Below, in pieces: positions 28,276 to 36,974 of a stretch of DNA of 64,000 nt. The notes under the pieces were generated by a model that saw nothing but the letters and a program-made list of their open reading frames with translations, ran no database searches and was not told where the DNA came from. The first letter of the stretch is position 1. The number at the start of each line of letters is the position of its first letter. The position numbers and the translations under genes are program-made. The DNA is from Saprospiraceae bacterium. GTDB lineage: Bacteria; Bacteroidota; Bacteroidia; Chitinophagales; Saprospiraceae. The DNA is taken from positions 1 through 64,000 of the forward strand of contig JADJJU010000008.1 of NCBI GenBank assembly GCA_016706365.1. The letters are read 5' to 3'.

Positions 28276-29250
28276 TCAAATTATCCCCTCTTTTAAAATA
28301 TCATGAAGATGTACTATTCCCAGATAAATTCCATCTTCATCAATAGCAGGTAATTGTGTAATGGCATATTGCTTCATCATTTGAAGGGCCTCAGCAGCCA
28401 GTGCATTTTTTTGGATGCATTTTGGATTAACTGTCATGATATCCTCTGCAGTCAAATGGTCAAAGGTGATATGATTTTGCATCATTCTCCTGAGGTCTCC
28501 GTCGGTGATGATTCCTGCTACTTGCAACTGTTCGGACAGTACCACTGCTGCGCCTAGTCTTTTGCTTGTGATCTCATAAATAACTTCCCGAATGCTGGCA
28601 TTCTTGTTAACCTGTGGTTTGTCATATCGGATATAAAGGTCCTGAACTGTCAGGAACAATTGCTTACCCAATGCACCTCCCGGATGAAAACGGGCAAAAT
28701 CCTTTTCATTGAATCCCTTCAAATGCATGATCGCCATAGCAAGTGCATCTCCCAAAGCAAGTTGTACCGTAGATGACGTAGTTGGTGCCAGATTATAAGG
28801 ATCGGCTTCTCTAGAAACCGGTGTAATTAATGATAAATGCGAAGAAAGACCCAGAAAGGAATCTGCCACTGCTGTAAAAGCAACCAATTTAATTCCTCTA
28901 TCTTTGACAAGAGATACTAAGAGCCGGATTTCCGGCGTTTCACCACTCTTGGATAATATGCACATGATGTCATCCTGCATGACAAGACCTAAATCGCCGT
29001 GAACTGCATCGGCCGCATGAAGAAAAACCGCCGGAGTTCCAGTTGAATTAAAAGTTGCGACTATTTTTTGAGCAATAATGGCACTTTTTCCGATACCGGT
29101 AAAAACGAATCTTCTCGTTTTCATTGTAGCCAGTTGCAGTAGTCCGGTGAATGCATCAGACAGTATAGTAGCTTCCAGTTCGCGAATTGCATCCGATTCG
29201 AGATGAATTGTATCTTTGGCGATTTTTATAGCTTGTGGGAGAGAATTCAT
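28276..29250 (-). CDS. kdsD: Arabinose-5-phosphate isomerase (KdsD/GutQ-type)
   Basis: Interconverts ribulose 5-phosphate and arabinose 5-phosphate, the first step of Kdo synthesis for LPS. The N-terminal SIS sugar-isomerase domain (about residues 30-190) shows FTGIGKSAIIAQKIVATFNSTG, LHAADAVHGDLG and SKSGETPEI. Two CBS domains follow (about 205-320), including VSRRLGAAVV-like ITSKRLGAAVVLSEQ and AGIITDGDLRRM. The 324-residue length is standard. I start at the ATG at 29250 (MNSLPQAIKIAKDTI). It is divergent from recQ. kdsB, for a later step of the pathway, lies at 56406. Confidence 0.94.
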   Translation of the reverse strand: MNSLPQAIKIAKDTIHLESDAIRELEATILSDAFTGLLQLATMKTRRFVFTGIGKSAIIAQKIVATFNSTGTPAVFLHAADAVHGDLGLVMQDDIMCILSKSGETPEIRLLVSLVKDRGIKLVAFTAVADSFLGLSSHLSLITPVSREADPYNLAPTTSSTVQLALGDALAMAIMHLKGFNEKDFARFHPGGALGKQLFLTVQDLYIRYDKPQVNKNASIREVIYEITSKRLGAAVVLSEQLQVAGIITDGDLRRMMQNHITFDHLTAEDIMTVNPKCIQKNALAAEALQMMKQYAITQLPAIDEDGIYLGIVHLHDILKEGII

Positions 29251-29438
29251 GTGGGTAAGAATGATTTGGAGCACAAAATTCAAAAAAAACATCCAGCATT
29301 CATTGAATATTTTGGAGATGTCTACTCCGATATGGATATTTAGTGTAATTTTAAGAGTGACGAATAGAGAATCAATCTCATAAACATACAGGGCAACAAC
29401 AATTTTTCATAGGATAATCTTAAACATAACAATTAATA

Positions 29439-31637
29439 ATGGTCCAGACAGAAGCCATCGATCTTTCAGCCGCATTACAGGAATATTTCGGATTCAATCA
29501 ATTTAAAGGCAACCAGCAAGCTATAGTCAAAAGTGTTTTAGATGGCAAAGATACTTTTGTGATAATGCCAACAGGCGGTGGCAAATCATTATGCTACCAA
29601 TTACCTGCTCTACTGATGGAAGGTACTGCAATTATCATTTCCCCATTAATAGCCCTGATGAAAAATCAGGTGGATTCTATTCGCGGTTACTCTCAGGAAG
29701 ATAATGTGGCGCATTTCTTAAATTCCTCTCTGAATAAGGGTCAGATAAAAAAAGTAAAACAGGATATTATAGACGGCACTACTAAACTCTTATACATTGC
29801 ACCTGAGACTTTAACTAAAGATGAAAATCTTGAGTTTTTCCAAAACACAAAGGTATCTTTTGTGGCAGTAGACGAAGCGCATTGTATTTCTGAATGGGGA
29901 CATGACTTCAGACCTGAATATCGCAGGATCAGAAATATGATTGACATCATTGGCGGAGAGATTCCTGTTATAGCATTGACAGCAACAGCTACTCCCAAGG
30001 TAAGAGCGGACATCGTCAAGATCCTGAATATGAAAGCGGAAAATATTTTCCTTTCATCATTCAACCGCGACAATCTTTTCTATGAAGTGCGCCAAAAAGG
30101 CAAAAAGGAACAAACATTCAAACAAATATTGCAGCTTATCAAGTTGCAGCCCAACCAATCCGGCATCATCTATGTGCAAAGCAGAAAAGCTGCCGAAGAA
30201 TTGGCTCAGGTGTTATCAGTAAATGGTATTAAATCTTCCCCATATCACGCAGGTCTCGATGCCAAGACAAGGACCAAGGCTCAGGATGATTTCCTGATGG
30301 AAGAAATAGATGTCATTTGTGCTACAATTGCTTTCGGAATGGGAATTGATAAACCCGATGTACGATTTGTCATCCACTATGATATGCCCAAAAGCATTGA
30401 AAATTATTATCAGGAAACAGGTCGTGCAGGTCGTGATGGACTGGAAGGAAATTGCATTGCATTTTATTCCTATGCAGATATTGCCCGGCTGGAAAAATTC
30501 CTTAGGGACAAACCTGTAGCAGAAAGAGAAATGGGTTCGCTGCTAATGCAGGAAGTCATGGCTTATGCCGAGACTACATCCTGCAGAAGAAAATTTCTCC
30601 TTCACTACTTCGGAGAGCATTACAATGAAGCTTCCTGCGATGAAAAATGTGATAATTGCAAGTATCCAAAAGAAAAACTGGAGGTCAAAAATGATATGCA
30701 AAAGGTCCTCAAGGCCGTTTTGGAATTGAACGAAAACTATGATATCAAACTCCTGATCGACTATGTACTGGGAAAGGCATCACAAAAAATCACTGAATAT
30801 GGATTTGATAAATTGCCGGGCTTTGGCTCAGGAAAAGATAATGATCACTTGTATTGGCATTCCATATTCAGAAATGCACTGCTGCAGGATCTTATGTATA
30901 AAGATATTGAGCAGTATGGGCTATTAAAGCTGACACAACAAGGTAAAGAATTTGTAACAAAACCAAAACCAATTTATATTTCCATCAATCGCGCCTTCGA
31001 AAATGTTCAGCCTGAAGAAGGCGAAGGAGGAGGATCTGGAGTACTGGATGAAGATTTGATGAAGATGCTGAAGGACTTGCGCAAAACAATTGCAAAAAAG
31101 CACAATGTTCCGCCGTTTGTTATTTTCCAGGATCCTTCACTCGAAGATATGGCAACACAGTATCCGGTCACTATGGATGATATGACCCGTATTTCCGGAG
31201 TCAGTATGGGTAAAGCTCAAAAATATGCGAAAAACTTTATCGAGATGATCGCTCAATATGTAGAGGAAAATGAAATTGATCGCCCTACTGAGTTTATTGT
31301 TAAGTCCGTAGCAAATAAATCCAAAGCAAAAGTTGAAATCATAAAATCTATTGATAAGAAAATCCCACTCGAAGACATAGCCAAATCAAGTGCCATTTCA
31401 TTTGAAGAATTATTGGAAGAGTTGGACGCTATTGTCATTTCAGGTACCAAAGTAAATCTCGATTATTATATTGATGATGCAATAGATGAATATGCCAGAG
31501 AAGATATTTATCAATATTTCATGGAGTCAGAATCAGATTCTGTTGATGTTGCATTTAAAGAACTCAAAGACAGCGATATTACATTGGATGAAATCAAATT
31601 GGTGAGAATAAAATTTCTATCTGACGTAGCTAATTAA
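29439..31637 (+). CDS. recQ: ATP-dependent DNA helicase RecQ
   Basis: 3'-5' superfamily 2 helicase for recombination and replication repair. Walker A is MPTGGGKSLCYQLPA (near residue 45). Walker B is VAVDEAHCISEWGHDFRPEY (near 145), followed by ALTATATP (motif III) and QETGRAGRDG (motif VI). The RQC zinc site is CRRKFLLHYFGEHYNEASC-DEKCDNC (about 376-402). An HRDC domain is at about 530-610 (MLKDLRKTIAKKHNVPPFVIF). About 120 further residues form a helix-turn-helix (HTH_40-like) tail. The 732 residues are intact. It is followed 18 bases later by a glycosyltransferase gene on the same strand. Confidence 0.97.
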   Translation: MVQTEAIDLSAALQEYFGFNQFKGNQQAIVKSVLDGKDTFVIMPTGGGKSLCYQLPALLMEGTAIIISPLIALMKNQVDSIRGYSQEDNVAHFLNSSLNKGQIKKVKQDIIDGTTKLLYIAPETLTKDENLEFFQNTKVSFVAVDEAHCISEWGHDFRPEYRRIRNMIDIIGGEIPVIALTATATPKVRADIVKILNMKAENIFLSSFNRDNLFYEVRQKGKKEQTFKQILQLIKLQPNQSGIIYVQSRKAAEELAQVLSVNGIKSSPYHAGLDAKTRTKAQDDFLMEEIDVICATIAFGMGIDKPDVRFVIHYDMPKSIENYYQETGRAGRDGLEGNCIAFYSYADIARLEKFLRDKPVAEREMGSLLMQEVMAYAETTSCRRKFLLHYFGEHYNEASCDEKCDNCKYPKEKLEVKNDMQKVLKAVLELNENYDIKLLIDYVLGKASQKITEYGFDKLPGFGSGKDNDHLYWHSIFRNALLQDLMYKDIEQYGLLKLTQQGKEFVTKPKPIYISINRAFENVQPEEGEGGGSGVLDEDLMKMLKDLRKTIAKKHNVPPFVIFQDPSLEDMATQYPVTMDDMTRISGVSMGKAQKYAKNFIEMIAQYVEENEIDRPTEFIVKSVANKSKAKVEIIKSIDKKIPLEDIAKSSAISFEELLEELDAIVISGTKVNLDYYIDDAIDEYAREDIYQYFMESESDSVDVAFKELKDSDITLDEIKLVRIKFLSDVAN

Positions 31638-31655
31638 TCCCCAAGAAAAAAGCTG

Positions 31656-33287
31656 ATGCAGCCCAAAAAAAAATCCCCCTCCAAGCCGCAGGTAGTGGCT
31701 ACTGTAGATTATAGCAAATACTTTTACTGGATTGGATTTGTTGTCATTATTTTCGCATTCTTCCCGACTTATCGGTACATCTATGATGAAAAGGTAAGTG
31801 TGAATGAGGATAATATTAGCTACATACTTCTTGCTAAAGGAATAAAAAGTGGTGTGGGCTATGTTGATTACAATCAGGTGGATCAAAGACCGGCCAATCA
31901 CTTTCCTCCGGGTTATCCTTTTATACTTTCCATTCTGATGTTCATTAGTGAGGATGTCCAGTTTCTGAAGATGACCAGCGGTTTGTTTTTTATAGGAAGT
32001 TTATTACTGTTTTATGTCCTGGGGAAGAGGATGAATGTCCCCTGGCAGGTGACCTTAGTAGCTAGCATTTTCACGCTATGCAATTATCATGTTGCCTCTC
32101 ATGGATATGAAACTATGAGTGAAATGCCATTTTTATTCATTTCACTACTCAGTATTTTCTTTTTACTGAAGTTGACAAATGAGAAACCATTTTATAAAAA
32201 TCCAATTTTTTATGGTTTACTGGCCTGTATAGTTCTTACTTACTATATCAGAGCAATAGGACTTTCTGTGCTTTTCGGTGCACTTGTTTACCTATGGGTG
32301 GAGTTGAAAAACAGAAAAGCGGCATTGGCATTATTTGCAGGTTTTATTTTGCTGGCACTGCCCTGGTATTTTCGGGGTAAAATAATTGAAGTTCCCAGCG
32401 GCTATGAGACACAGGTTATAATGATCAATCCCTACCGCCCAGAAATGGGAAAAGCTGGGATTAAAGATTTCATTGAAAGAATTGGAAAGAATACTGACCG
32501 GTACTTATCGAGAGAAATTCCTTCCGCCGTGGTGCCATCTCTGGTGATAAGTTATGAGAAAGCGGTTCCGAAATGGCTTTACGCAGTTGGTATTCTGTCC
32601 CTATTACTCGCCATTGCCGGTATGTTGTATCTGAAAAAATACAGATGGTTTATCCTGGCTTACTTTATAGGATTGGCGGGAATTTTAGCCCTCTGGCCCG
32701 ATGTTTGGTTCAGTACGAGATTCATGATGCCATTTATCCCCTTTCTCCTGTTATTTATCATTTTTGCATTTGTCAAAGGTGTGGAAAGAATTCCAAACTT
32801 CCCAAAGGCCTATGCTCCCTGGACAGCGCTGTTGTTATTGTTCTTTCTGAATTATTACCTCAAGTTTGATAAGGCACCCGATTTCGAAAACCAGGAGACT
32901 GCATATCCACTGGAAAGAGCAAATATTGAATCCAATAATGGGTATAATCCCAATTGGAAAAACTATTTTGAAGTTGCTGAATGGGCAAAGAAAAATCTGC
33001 CTGCAAATAGTATTGTCGCCTGCAGGAAGCCTTTACTGTTTCATTATTTCTCAGGAGCAAGTACTGACTATTATCCATATGATGAGGATGTAGACTTATT
33101 CATTGAAAATCTGGCAAAAACAAAGGCGCAATATGTAGTCGTAGATCAGCTGGGCTTCACTTCCACCTCGAGATATCTTGTGCCGGCTATTCAGAAAAAA
33201 GAGAGTCTGTTTGAAATAATATATACCACTGAGGAACCGCAAACGTATTTATTGAAATTCAAAGCTCCTGGTAGCACTACTGAGTAA
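31656..33287 (+). CDS. ArnT/PMT-like membrane glycosyltransferase (GT39/GT83-like)
   Basis: A 543-residue polytopic protein with about 11 membrane helices followed by a soluble C-terminal domain of about 100 residues. The first periplasmic loop carries an acidic VNEDNISYILLAKGI and RPANHFPPGYPFILS. This is the catalytic-loop arrangement of GT-C enzymes that use polyprenyl-phosphate sugars. I infer transfer of a sugar to a periplasmic acceptor (lipid A, glycan or protein); the acceptor cannot be told. It lies between recQ (18 bases) and aroQ (28 bases) on the plus strand. Confidence 0.75.
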   Translation: MQPKKKSPSKPQVVATVDYSKYFYWIGFVVIIFAFFPTYRYIYDEKVSVNEDNISYILLAKGIKSGVGYVDYNQVDQRPANHFPPGYPFILSILMFISEDVQFLKMTSGLFFIGSLLLFYVLGKRMNVPWQVTLVASIFTLCNYHVASHGYETMSEMPFLFISLLSIFFLLKLTNEKPFYKNPIFYGLLACIVLTYYIRAIGLSVLFGALVYLWVELKNRKAALALFAGFILLALPWYFRGKIIEVPSGYETQVIMINPYRPEMGKAGIKDFIERIGKNTDRYLSREIPSAVVPSLVISYEKAVPKWLYAVGILSLLLAIAGMLYLKKYRWFILAYFIGLAGILALWPDVWFSTRFMMPFIPFLLLFIIFAFVKGVERIPNFPKAYAPWTALLLLFFLNYYLKFDKAPDFENQETAYPLERANIESNNGYNPNWKNYFEVAEWAKKNLPANSIVACRKPLLFHYFSGASTDYYPYDEDVDLFIENLAKTKAQYVVVDQLGFTSTSRYLVPAIQKKESLFEIIYTTEEPQTYLLKFKAPGSTTE

Positions 33288-33315
33288 AACTGTAATTATT
33301 AAAAAAGCCGCACTC

Positions 33316-33741
33316 ATGAAAATACAAATCATCAACGGGCCTAATCTTAATTTGGTGGGAACCAGAGAACCATCGCTTTATGGATATCAGACCTTCATAG
33401 ATTTTTTTGATGAGCTGGTGGTTAAGTATCCTGACATTGACCTGAAATATTTTCAGAGCAATCACGAAGGAGAATTGATTGATAAATTACATGAAATAGG
33501 CTTTGACTACGATGGAATTATCATCAATCCCGGAGCATATGCACACACATCCATTGCTTTGGCTGATGCTATAAGAGCTATTAGAACTCCTATCATCGAA
33601 GTTCATTTGACGAATATTTATGCCCGTGAAAACTTCCGGCATCACTCATATACAGCCGCATGTTGCAAAGGAGTCATTTCAGGAATGGGAATGGAGGGTT
33701 ACCAATTTGCTCTGGATCATTTTATCATGAATTATCTATAA
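33316..33741 (+). CDS. aroQ: 3-dehydroquinate dehydratase, type II
   Basis: Third step of the shikimate pathway: 3-dehydroquinate to 3-dehydroshikimate in the cytoplasm. The start IQIINGPNLNLVGTREPSLYG carries the flexible-lid Arg and catalytic Tyr (Y23 region). NPGAYAHTSIALADAI and EVHLTNIYARENFRHHSY supply the substrate-binding Asn and catalytic His. The 141 residues are of usual length. It sits in a plus-strand run with two membrane proteins. Confidence 0.96.
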   Translation: MKIQIINGPNLNLVGTREPSLYGYQTFIDFFDELVVKYPDIDLKYFQSNHEGELIDKLHEIGFDYDGIIINPGAYAHTSIALADAIRAIRTPIIEVHLTNIYARENFRHHSYTAACCKGVISGMGMEGYQFALDHFIMNYL

Positions 33742-33750
33742 CTCCTCCGC

Positions 33751-35174
33751 TTGAAACCAGCAAAAGTCAATATTGATAAATGGAGAATTGACTTGCTGTC
33801 TGCCGGCTCGACACATTTGCATCAATACTATTTTTGGGTAGGATTAGTTTTGTGTGTTTTTTATCTGATTCTTACTCCTCCCATTCAATCCCCGGATGAA
33901 CAAAATCATTTTTTTCGAGCATGGCATGTGAGTGAAGGTAATCTGTATGCTGAGAAAACGGAGGATAAAAGACTTGGTGGAATTTTGCCTTCCAGTATTA
34001 AGGAACAAACTGACCCATTTTTAAGACTGAAGAACTGTGATTCCTGCAAAATATCTTTTAAGGAATGCGTGGATTTTCTTAATGCAGAAATAGAACCTTC
34101 GAAATCTGGATTTATCGACTTTGCCAATACTGGTTTTTATCCGACTCTCAATTATCTGCCTCAGGCGATTGGTATCAAATGTGCCGGCTTAATTAATGAA
34201 AAAGTAGGTCTTGCATTTTATTTCTCAAGAATATTCAATGCATTGTGCTGGCTACTTCTCACAAGTCTTGCATTGAAAATTGCGCCGGCTTTCCAATGGC
34301 AATTGCTTATGTTGTTATTGCTGCCCTCCTCTTTGGCTCTTCACATCTCAGCTAATCAGGACTTAATTGTACACGGTACAGGTTTCATTTATTTTGCCCT
34401 TTTAATCAAATATGCCTCAACAAGTCAAAAGCTAATTTGGAAAAATTATGTTTGGCTCTCTATTTTACTGAGTGTTTTGGTGGCTATGAAGCCCACTTTA
34501 ATTCCGCTGTGTTTAAGCTTTTAATTTTGAAGAATCAATTTAATAGGAAGAAACAGTTGATTCTATTTGGCATACTATCTATTCTGCCACTCGTTGCATT
34601 TATGATTTCCAGCAATGTTAGCTCTGCTTTGTTTATTCCCTTTGATCAATATCATACTGAATTCCGAATCGGTCAGACTCTAAACCCCGGAGTAGATCCG
34701 GATGCTCAAATGAAATATGTACTGGAACACCCATTCTCAAGTCTCTGGATTTTCATAAAATCATTAGCTCTAAGTTTGCCTTCCACTTCTGCACATTATC
34801 TTGGAAAATATGGATGGATGGCGAATTATTTACCGGGTTGGCTGATAGCTTTACTGGCATTTTGCATTTTTCTTCTCACTCAATCTGTAATCAATCCCCT
34901 GAGTCAAAAGCACAGAATAATCCTTTTTAGCACTTTTGCAATGCTTGTAATGGTATTTTGTATATCAATGTATATGCTCTGGGTACCGGTGGGACATCCT
35001 GAATTATGGAATATTCAGGGAAGATATTTTATTTTAATTATACCTATTCTGTTGCTTTGTATACCTAATATTCTAAAGATCAAATCCGGGTGGGTAAGTA
35101 TTTTTATCCTCTCTGTATTAATTCTTTCGCATATTTGGATGATTATAGATATGCTGAGTACATATTGGTGGTGA
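33751..35174 (+). CDS. DUF2142-family membrane protein (frameshifted)
   Basis: A polytopic protein of about 475 residues. The N-terminal motif PPIQSPDEQNHFFRAWHVSEGNL is the DUF2142 hallmark (PDE..HF.RA). It is followed by a loop with paired Cys (NCDSCKISFKEC) and about ten membrane helices. The frame breaks near the T4 run at 34519-34522; one more T joins IPLCLSF to LILKNQFNRKKQ. Members are predicted GT-C-like transferases or carriers in surface-polysaccharide loci. The start is uncertain: no ATG is well placed, and the TTG at 33751, 9 bases after aroQ, is the best choice. Confidence 0.65.
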
Positions 35175-35249
35175 GTCTCATCTATTGAAAACTGCCCCCA
35201 CAGGGCTAGATGTTGCCATTAGATGTTAAATCAGCATAGTGGGGTATGA

Positions 35250-35312
35250 TTTCAGGTTTCAGGTTTCAGTCTTTCAGGTTTCAGATTTGAAACAGCCAAA
35301 TAGCAGCCGTTT
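35250..35312 (+). repeat. Low-complexity word run (TTTCAGG) ending in AACAGCC
   Basis: Repeated GGTTTCA/TTTCAG words end in GAAACAGCC at about 35288-35297. The same words, on the other strand, occur at 36-98. At 35540-35600 there is a further run of TTCTAAATTCTA words. The rest of 35175-35365 shows nothing else. Confidence 0.5.
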
Positions 35313-35365
35313 CTGCAATGAAATTTGTGAACAAGAGAATGAATTATTCAACAATCACGATAGTC

Positions 35366-35575
35366 TCAATTACGACTTTTTGTATTTCGTCTGACTGCTT
35401 TAACTTCACTGGTAATCTCTTCCATACTCATATTGGAAATTCCATATTTGTCAGCAAGCTCCAAACTCTTTTCCAGCTTTTGACGCATAAATTCTTTTCT
35501 CACAAGATCTAACAAGTTGCTAAGTTCAGGTTGCCTGTCATTAAGCCAAATTTGCAGTGTACTGATTTCTAAATT
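35366..35575 (-). pseudogene. Remnant of a small conserved protein, possibly an antitoxin
   Basis: From about 35575 to the stop at 35366-35368 the minus strand reads ISTLQIWLNDRQPELSNLLD followed by VRKEFMRQKLEKSLELADKY and GISNMSMEEITSEVKAVRRN. This is a soluble helical sequence of about 66 codons without a start codon: a TAG and AAATTCTA word repeats precede it. The sequence has the look of small Bacteroidota proteins that I associate with PIN-toxin partners, but this is memory, not evidence. It is either a truncated remnant or uses a non-ATG start. Confidence 0.4.
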
Positions 35576-35606
35576 CTACCTTCTAAATTCTAATTTCTGA
35601 ATTTCT

Positions 35607-36128
35607 CTACGGCCTGATGTCCTGAGGATAAAAAGTCAGATCGATAGCCCGCAAGCGATATCCCGGTCCCATTCTCATTGTTTTATATTTAAATATTTTT
35701 TGAATCAAATAGCCTACCAAAAATGGAGCTGTTGACATTGTAATACTTATCCAATTGGGCGGAGTACCCAGAATCCATGCTCGTCCTGAGTAAATTATCG
35801 TAGAAATGGCGGATGAATACAGAAAAATAACAAATACATTTTTCAGACGAGAATCATTTAACTTCCTGATTTTTGTAATAGTAGCCAGATTAATCAGACC
35901 ATTAGTAGTGTGAACAACATTTTGATCTGTCATCACTTCAAGTATTGTGGCTTTACTCCATACTCCCGGCAGACTTAGAATCTGATATTCAAATTCATCA
36001 CCGGCTACATATCTGTAATTTTTCAAGGAACCAACTTTCTCTATTTGCATTACCTTTTGAGCCTCTGTAGTTACAGCAGGGAACAGGAATGACAGTATAA
36101 GAAGGATTGAAGTAAAGTTACGAGTCAT
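35607..36128 (-). CDS. Exported/membrane protein of unknown function
   Basis: Encodes 173 residues from the ATG at 36128 (MTRNFTSILLILSFLFPAVTTEAQ, a signal peptide); an ATG seven codons earlier is also possible. A soluble part follows (GDEFEYQILSLPGVWSKATILEVMTDQNVVHT), then two hydrophobic segments near the C-terminus (NVFVIFLYSSAISTIIYSG and ISITMSTAPFLVGYLIQ). I recognise no family. It lies 26 bases downstream of rnpA, the place often held by yidC or yidD, and is probably co-transcribed. Confidence 0.65.
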   Translation of the reverse strand: MTRNFTSILLILSFLFPAVTTEAQKVMQIEKVGSLKNYRYVAGDEFEYQILSLPGVWSKATILEVMTDQNVVHTTNGLINLATITKIRKLNDSRLKNVFVIFLYSSAISTIIYSGRAWILGTPPNWISITMSTAPFLVGYLIQKIFKYKTMRMGPGYRLRAIDLTFYPQDIRP

Positions 36129-36154
36129 AAATTTTGATTTAAAAAACACGTCCT

Positions 36155-36542
36155 CTATAACTGAAAAACCAGCTGTTTTAATATCTTTTGCATGGAACTT
36201 AATATCGTCTTGTAATCTTTTTCCTCATCCGCGGTAAAGATAAAGAGTGCCTGGATTTTTTTTTCCTGTGTTTTGAGACTATCGCGAACTATTTGGGCTT
36301 CCAGTCTGAACGCTTCTTTCATCCTGCGACGAATTAGATTTCGAAGGGTGGCTTTTTTAATTTTTTTTGCAGGTACAACGAAACTCACCTGAAACGCTGC
36401 GTCTGTTGTTAATTCAGAAACTTCATTATATACAATCCTGACTGGATACTTCGCATGTGATTGTCCTTCAGTAAAGAGATTGGATAGCCTTGCGGCTTTT
36501 AAGTCTTTCCTGAACCGGAAATATGAAGGAGGAAGGATTCAT
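36155..36542 (-). CDS. rnpA: Ribonuclease P protein component (frameshifted)
   Basis: Protein subunit of RNase P, which matures the 5' ends of tRNAs. The C-terminal two thirds (YPVRIVYNEV...FQVSFVVPAKKIKKATLRNLIRRRMKEAFR) contain the RNR-like basic motif NLIRRRMKEAFR. The start (ATG at 36542, MNPSSFIFPVQERLKSRKAIQSL) is in a different frame. The switch lies between about 36473 and 36503; by family alignment the joined text should read roughly RLKSRKAIQSLFTEGQS. Position next to rpmH confirms the identity. About 128 residues when rebuilt. Confidence 0.85.
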
Positions 36543-36585
36543 GTGCGGCTCATAAGAGAGAATGGAACTATTATAAAATGCAGAA

Positions 36586-36609
36586 GGAACAGCAATATAT
36601 TGCTGTTCC
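36586..36609 (-). other. Perfect hairpin between rpmH and rnpA
   Basis: GGAACAGCAA-tata-TTGCTGTTCC is a perfect 10-base stem with a 4-base loop, 36 bases after the rpmH stop and 43 bases before the rnpA ATG. There is no T-run after it on the transcribed strand. An RNA-processing or stability site that uncouples rpmH from rnpA is more likely than a terminator. Confidence 0.55.
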
Positions 36610-36645
36610 CCGAGCTTTTAGTATGTCCTGGGAGTTAATCCCGTA

Positions 36646-36801
36646 TTACTTAAGACGTTTTTCGTCAGATACTGTTAGCTTGTAGCGACCTTTAGCTCTT
36701 CTGCGCGCCAGGACTTTACGTCCGTTAGCACTGGCCATTCTGGCGCGGAATCCGTGCTTGTTGGCTCTTTTTCTCCTGGATGGTTGAAATGTCCGTTTCA
36801 T
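36646..36801 (-). CDS. rpmH: 50S ribosomal protein L34
   Basis: A 51-residue ribosomal protein, MKRTFQPSRRKRANKHGFR... through ...GRKVLARRRAKGRYKLTVSDEKRLK. All L34 family signatures are present (TFQPS, KRANKHGFRARM, GRKVLARRR). It binds 23S rRNA in the large subunit. It is followed by rnpA, the conserved rpmH-rnpA order, and preceded by a well-formed promoter at 36925-36956. Confidence 0.97.
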   Translation of the reverse strand: MKRTFQPSRRKRANKHGFRARMASANGRKVLARRRAKGRYKLTVSDEKRLK

Positions 36802-36924
36802 GTTATACTTTTTTGATAACGACTACTGTTGGTTTGATTTAGAACCGGGCAGATAGACTGCTTAATTCAACCTGAAAACCTTTCCAAACAGAGGCGTATT
36901 TTACTACCTGATTTTAAAGAGGCA

Positions 36925-36956
36925 CAAAAGTAAGGCAATCAATAACAATTACCAAA
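36925..36956 (-). promoter_or_regulatory. rpmH-rnpA promoter
   Basis: On the minus strand TTTG (36956-36953), 20 bases, then TACTTTTG (36932-36925). This is a full match to the Bacteroidota consensus TTTG-N(19-21)-TAnnTTTG. It leaves an rpmH leader of about 115-120 bases. Confidence 0.75.
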
Positions 36957-36974
36957 CCATTGAACTTTTTTTTA

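Noticed and set aside
35318..35512. 64-codon plus-strand open frame
   Set aside because: It is antisense to the better supported minus-strand remnant and has no recognisable features.
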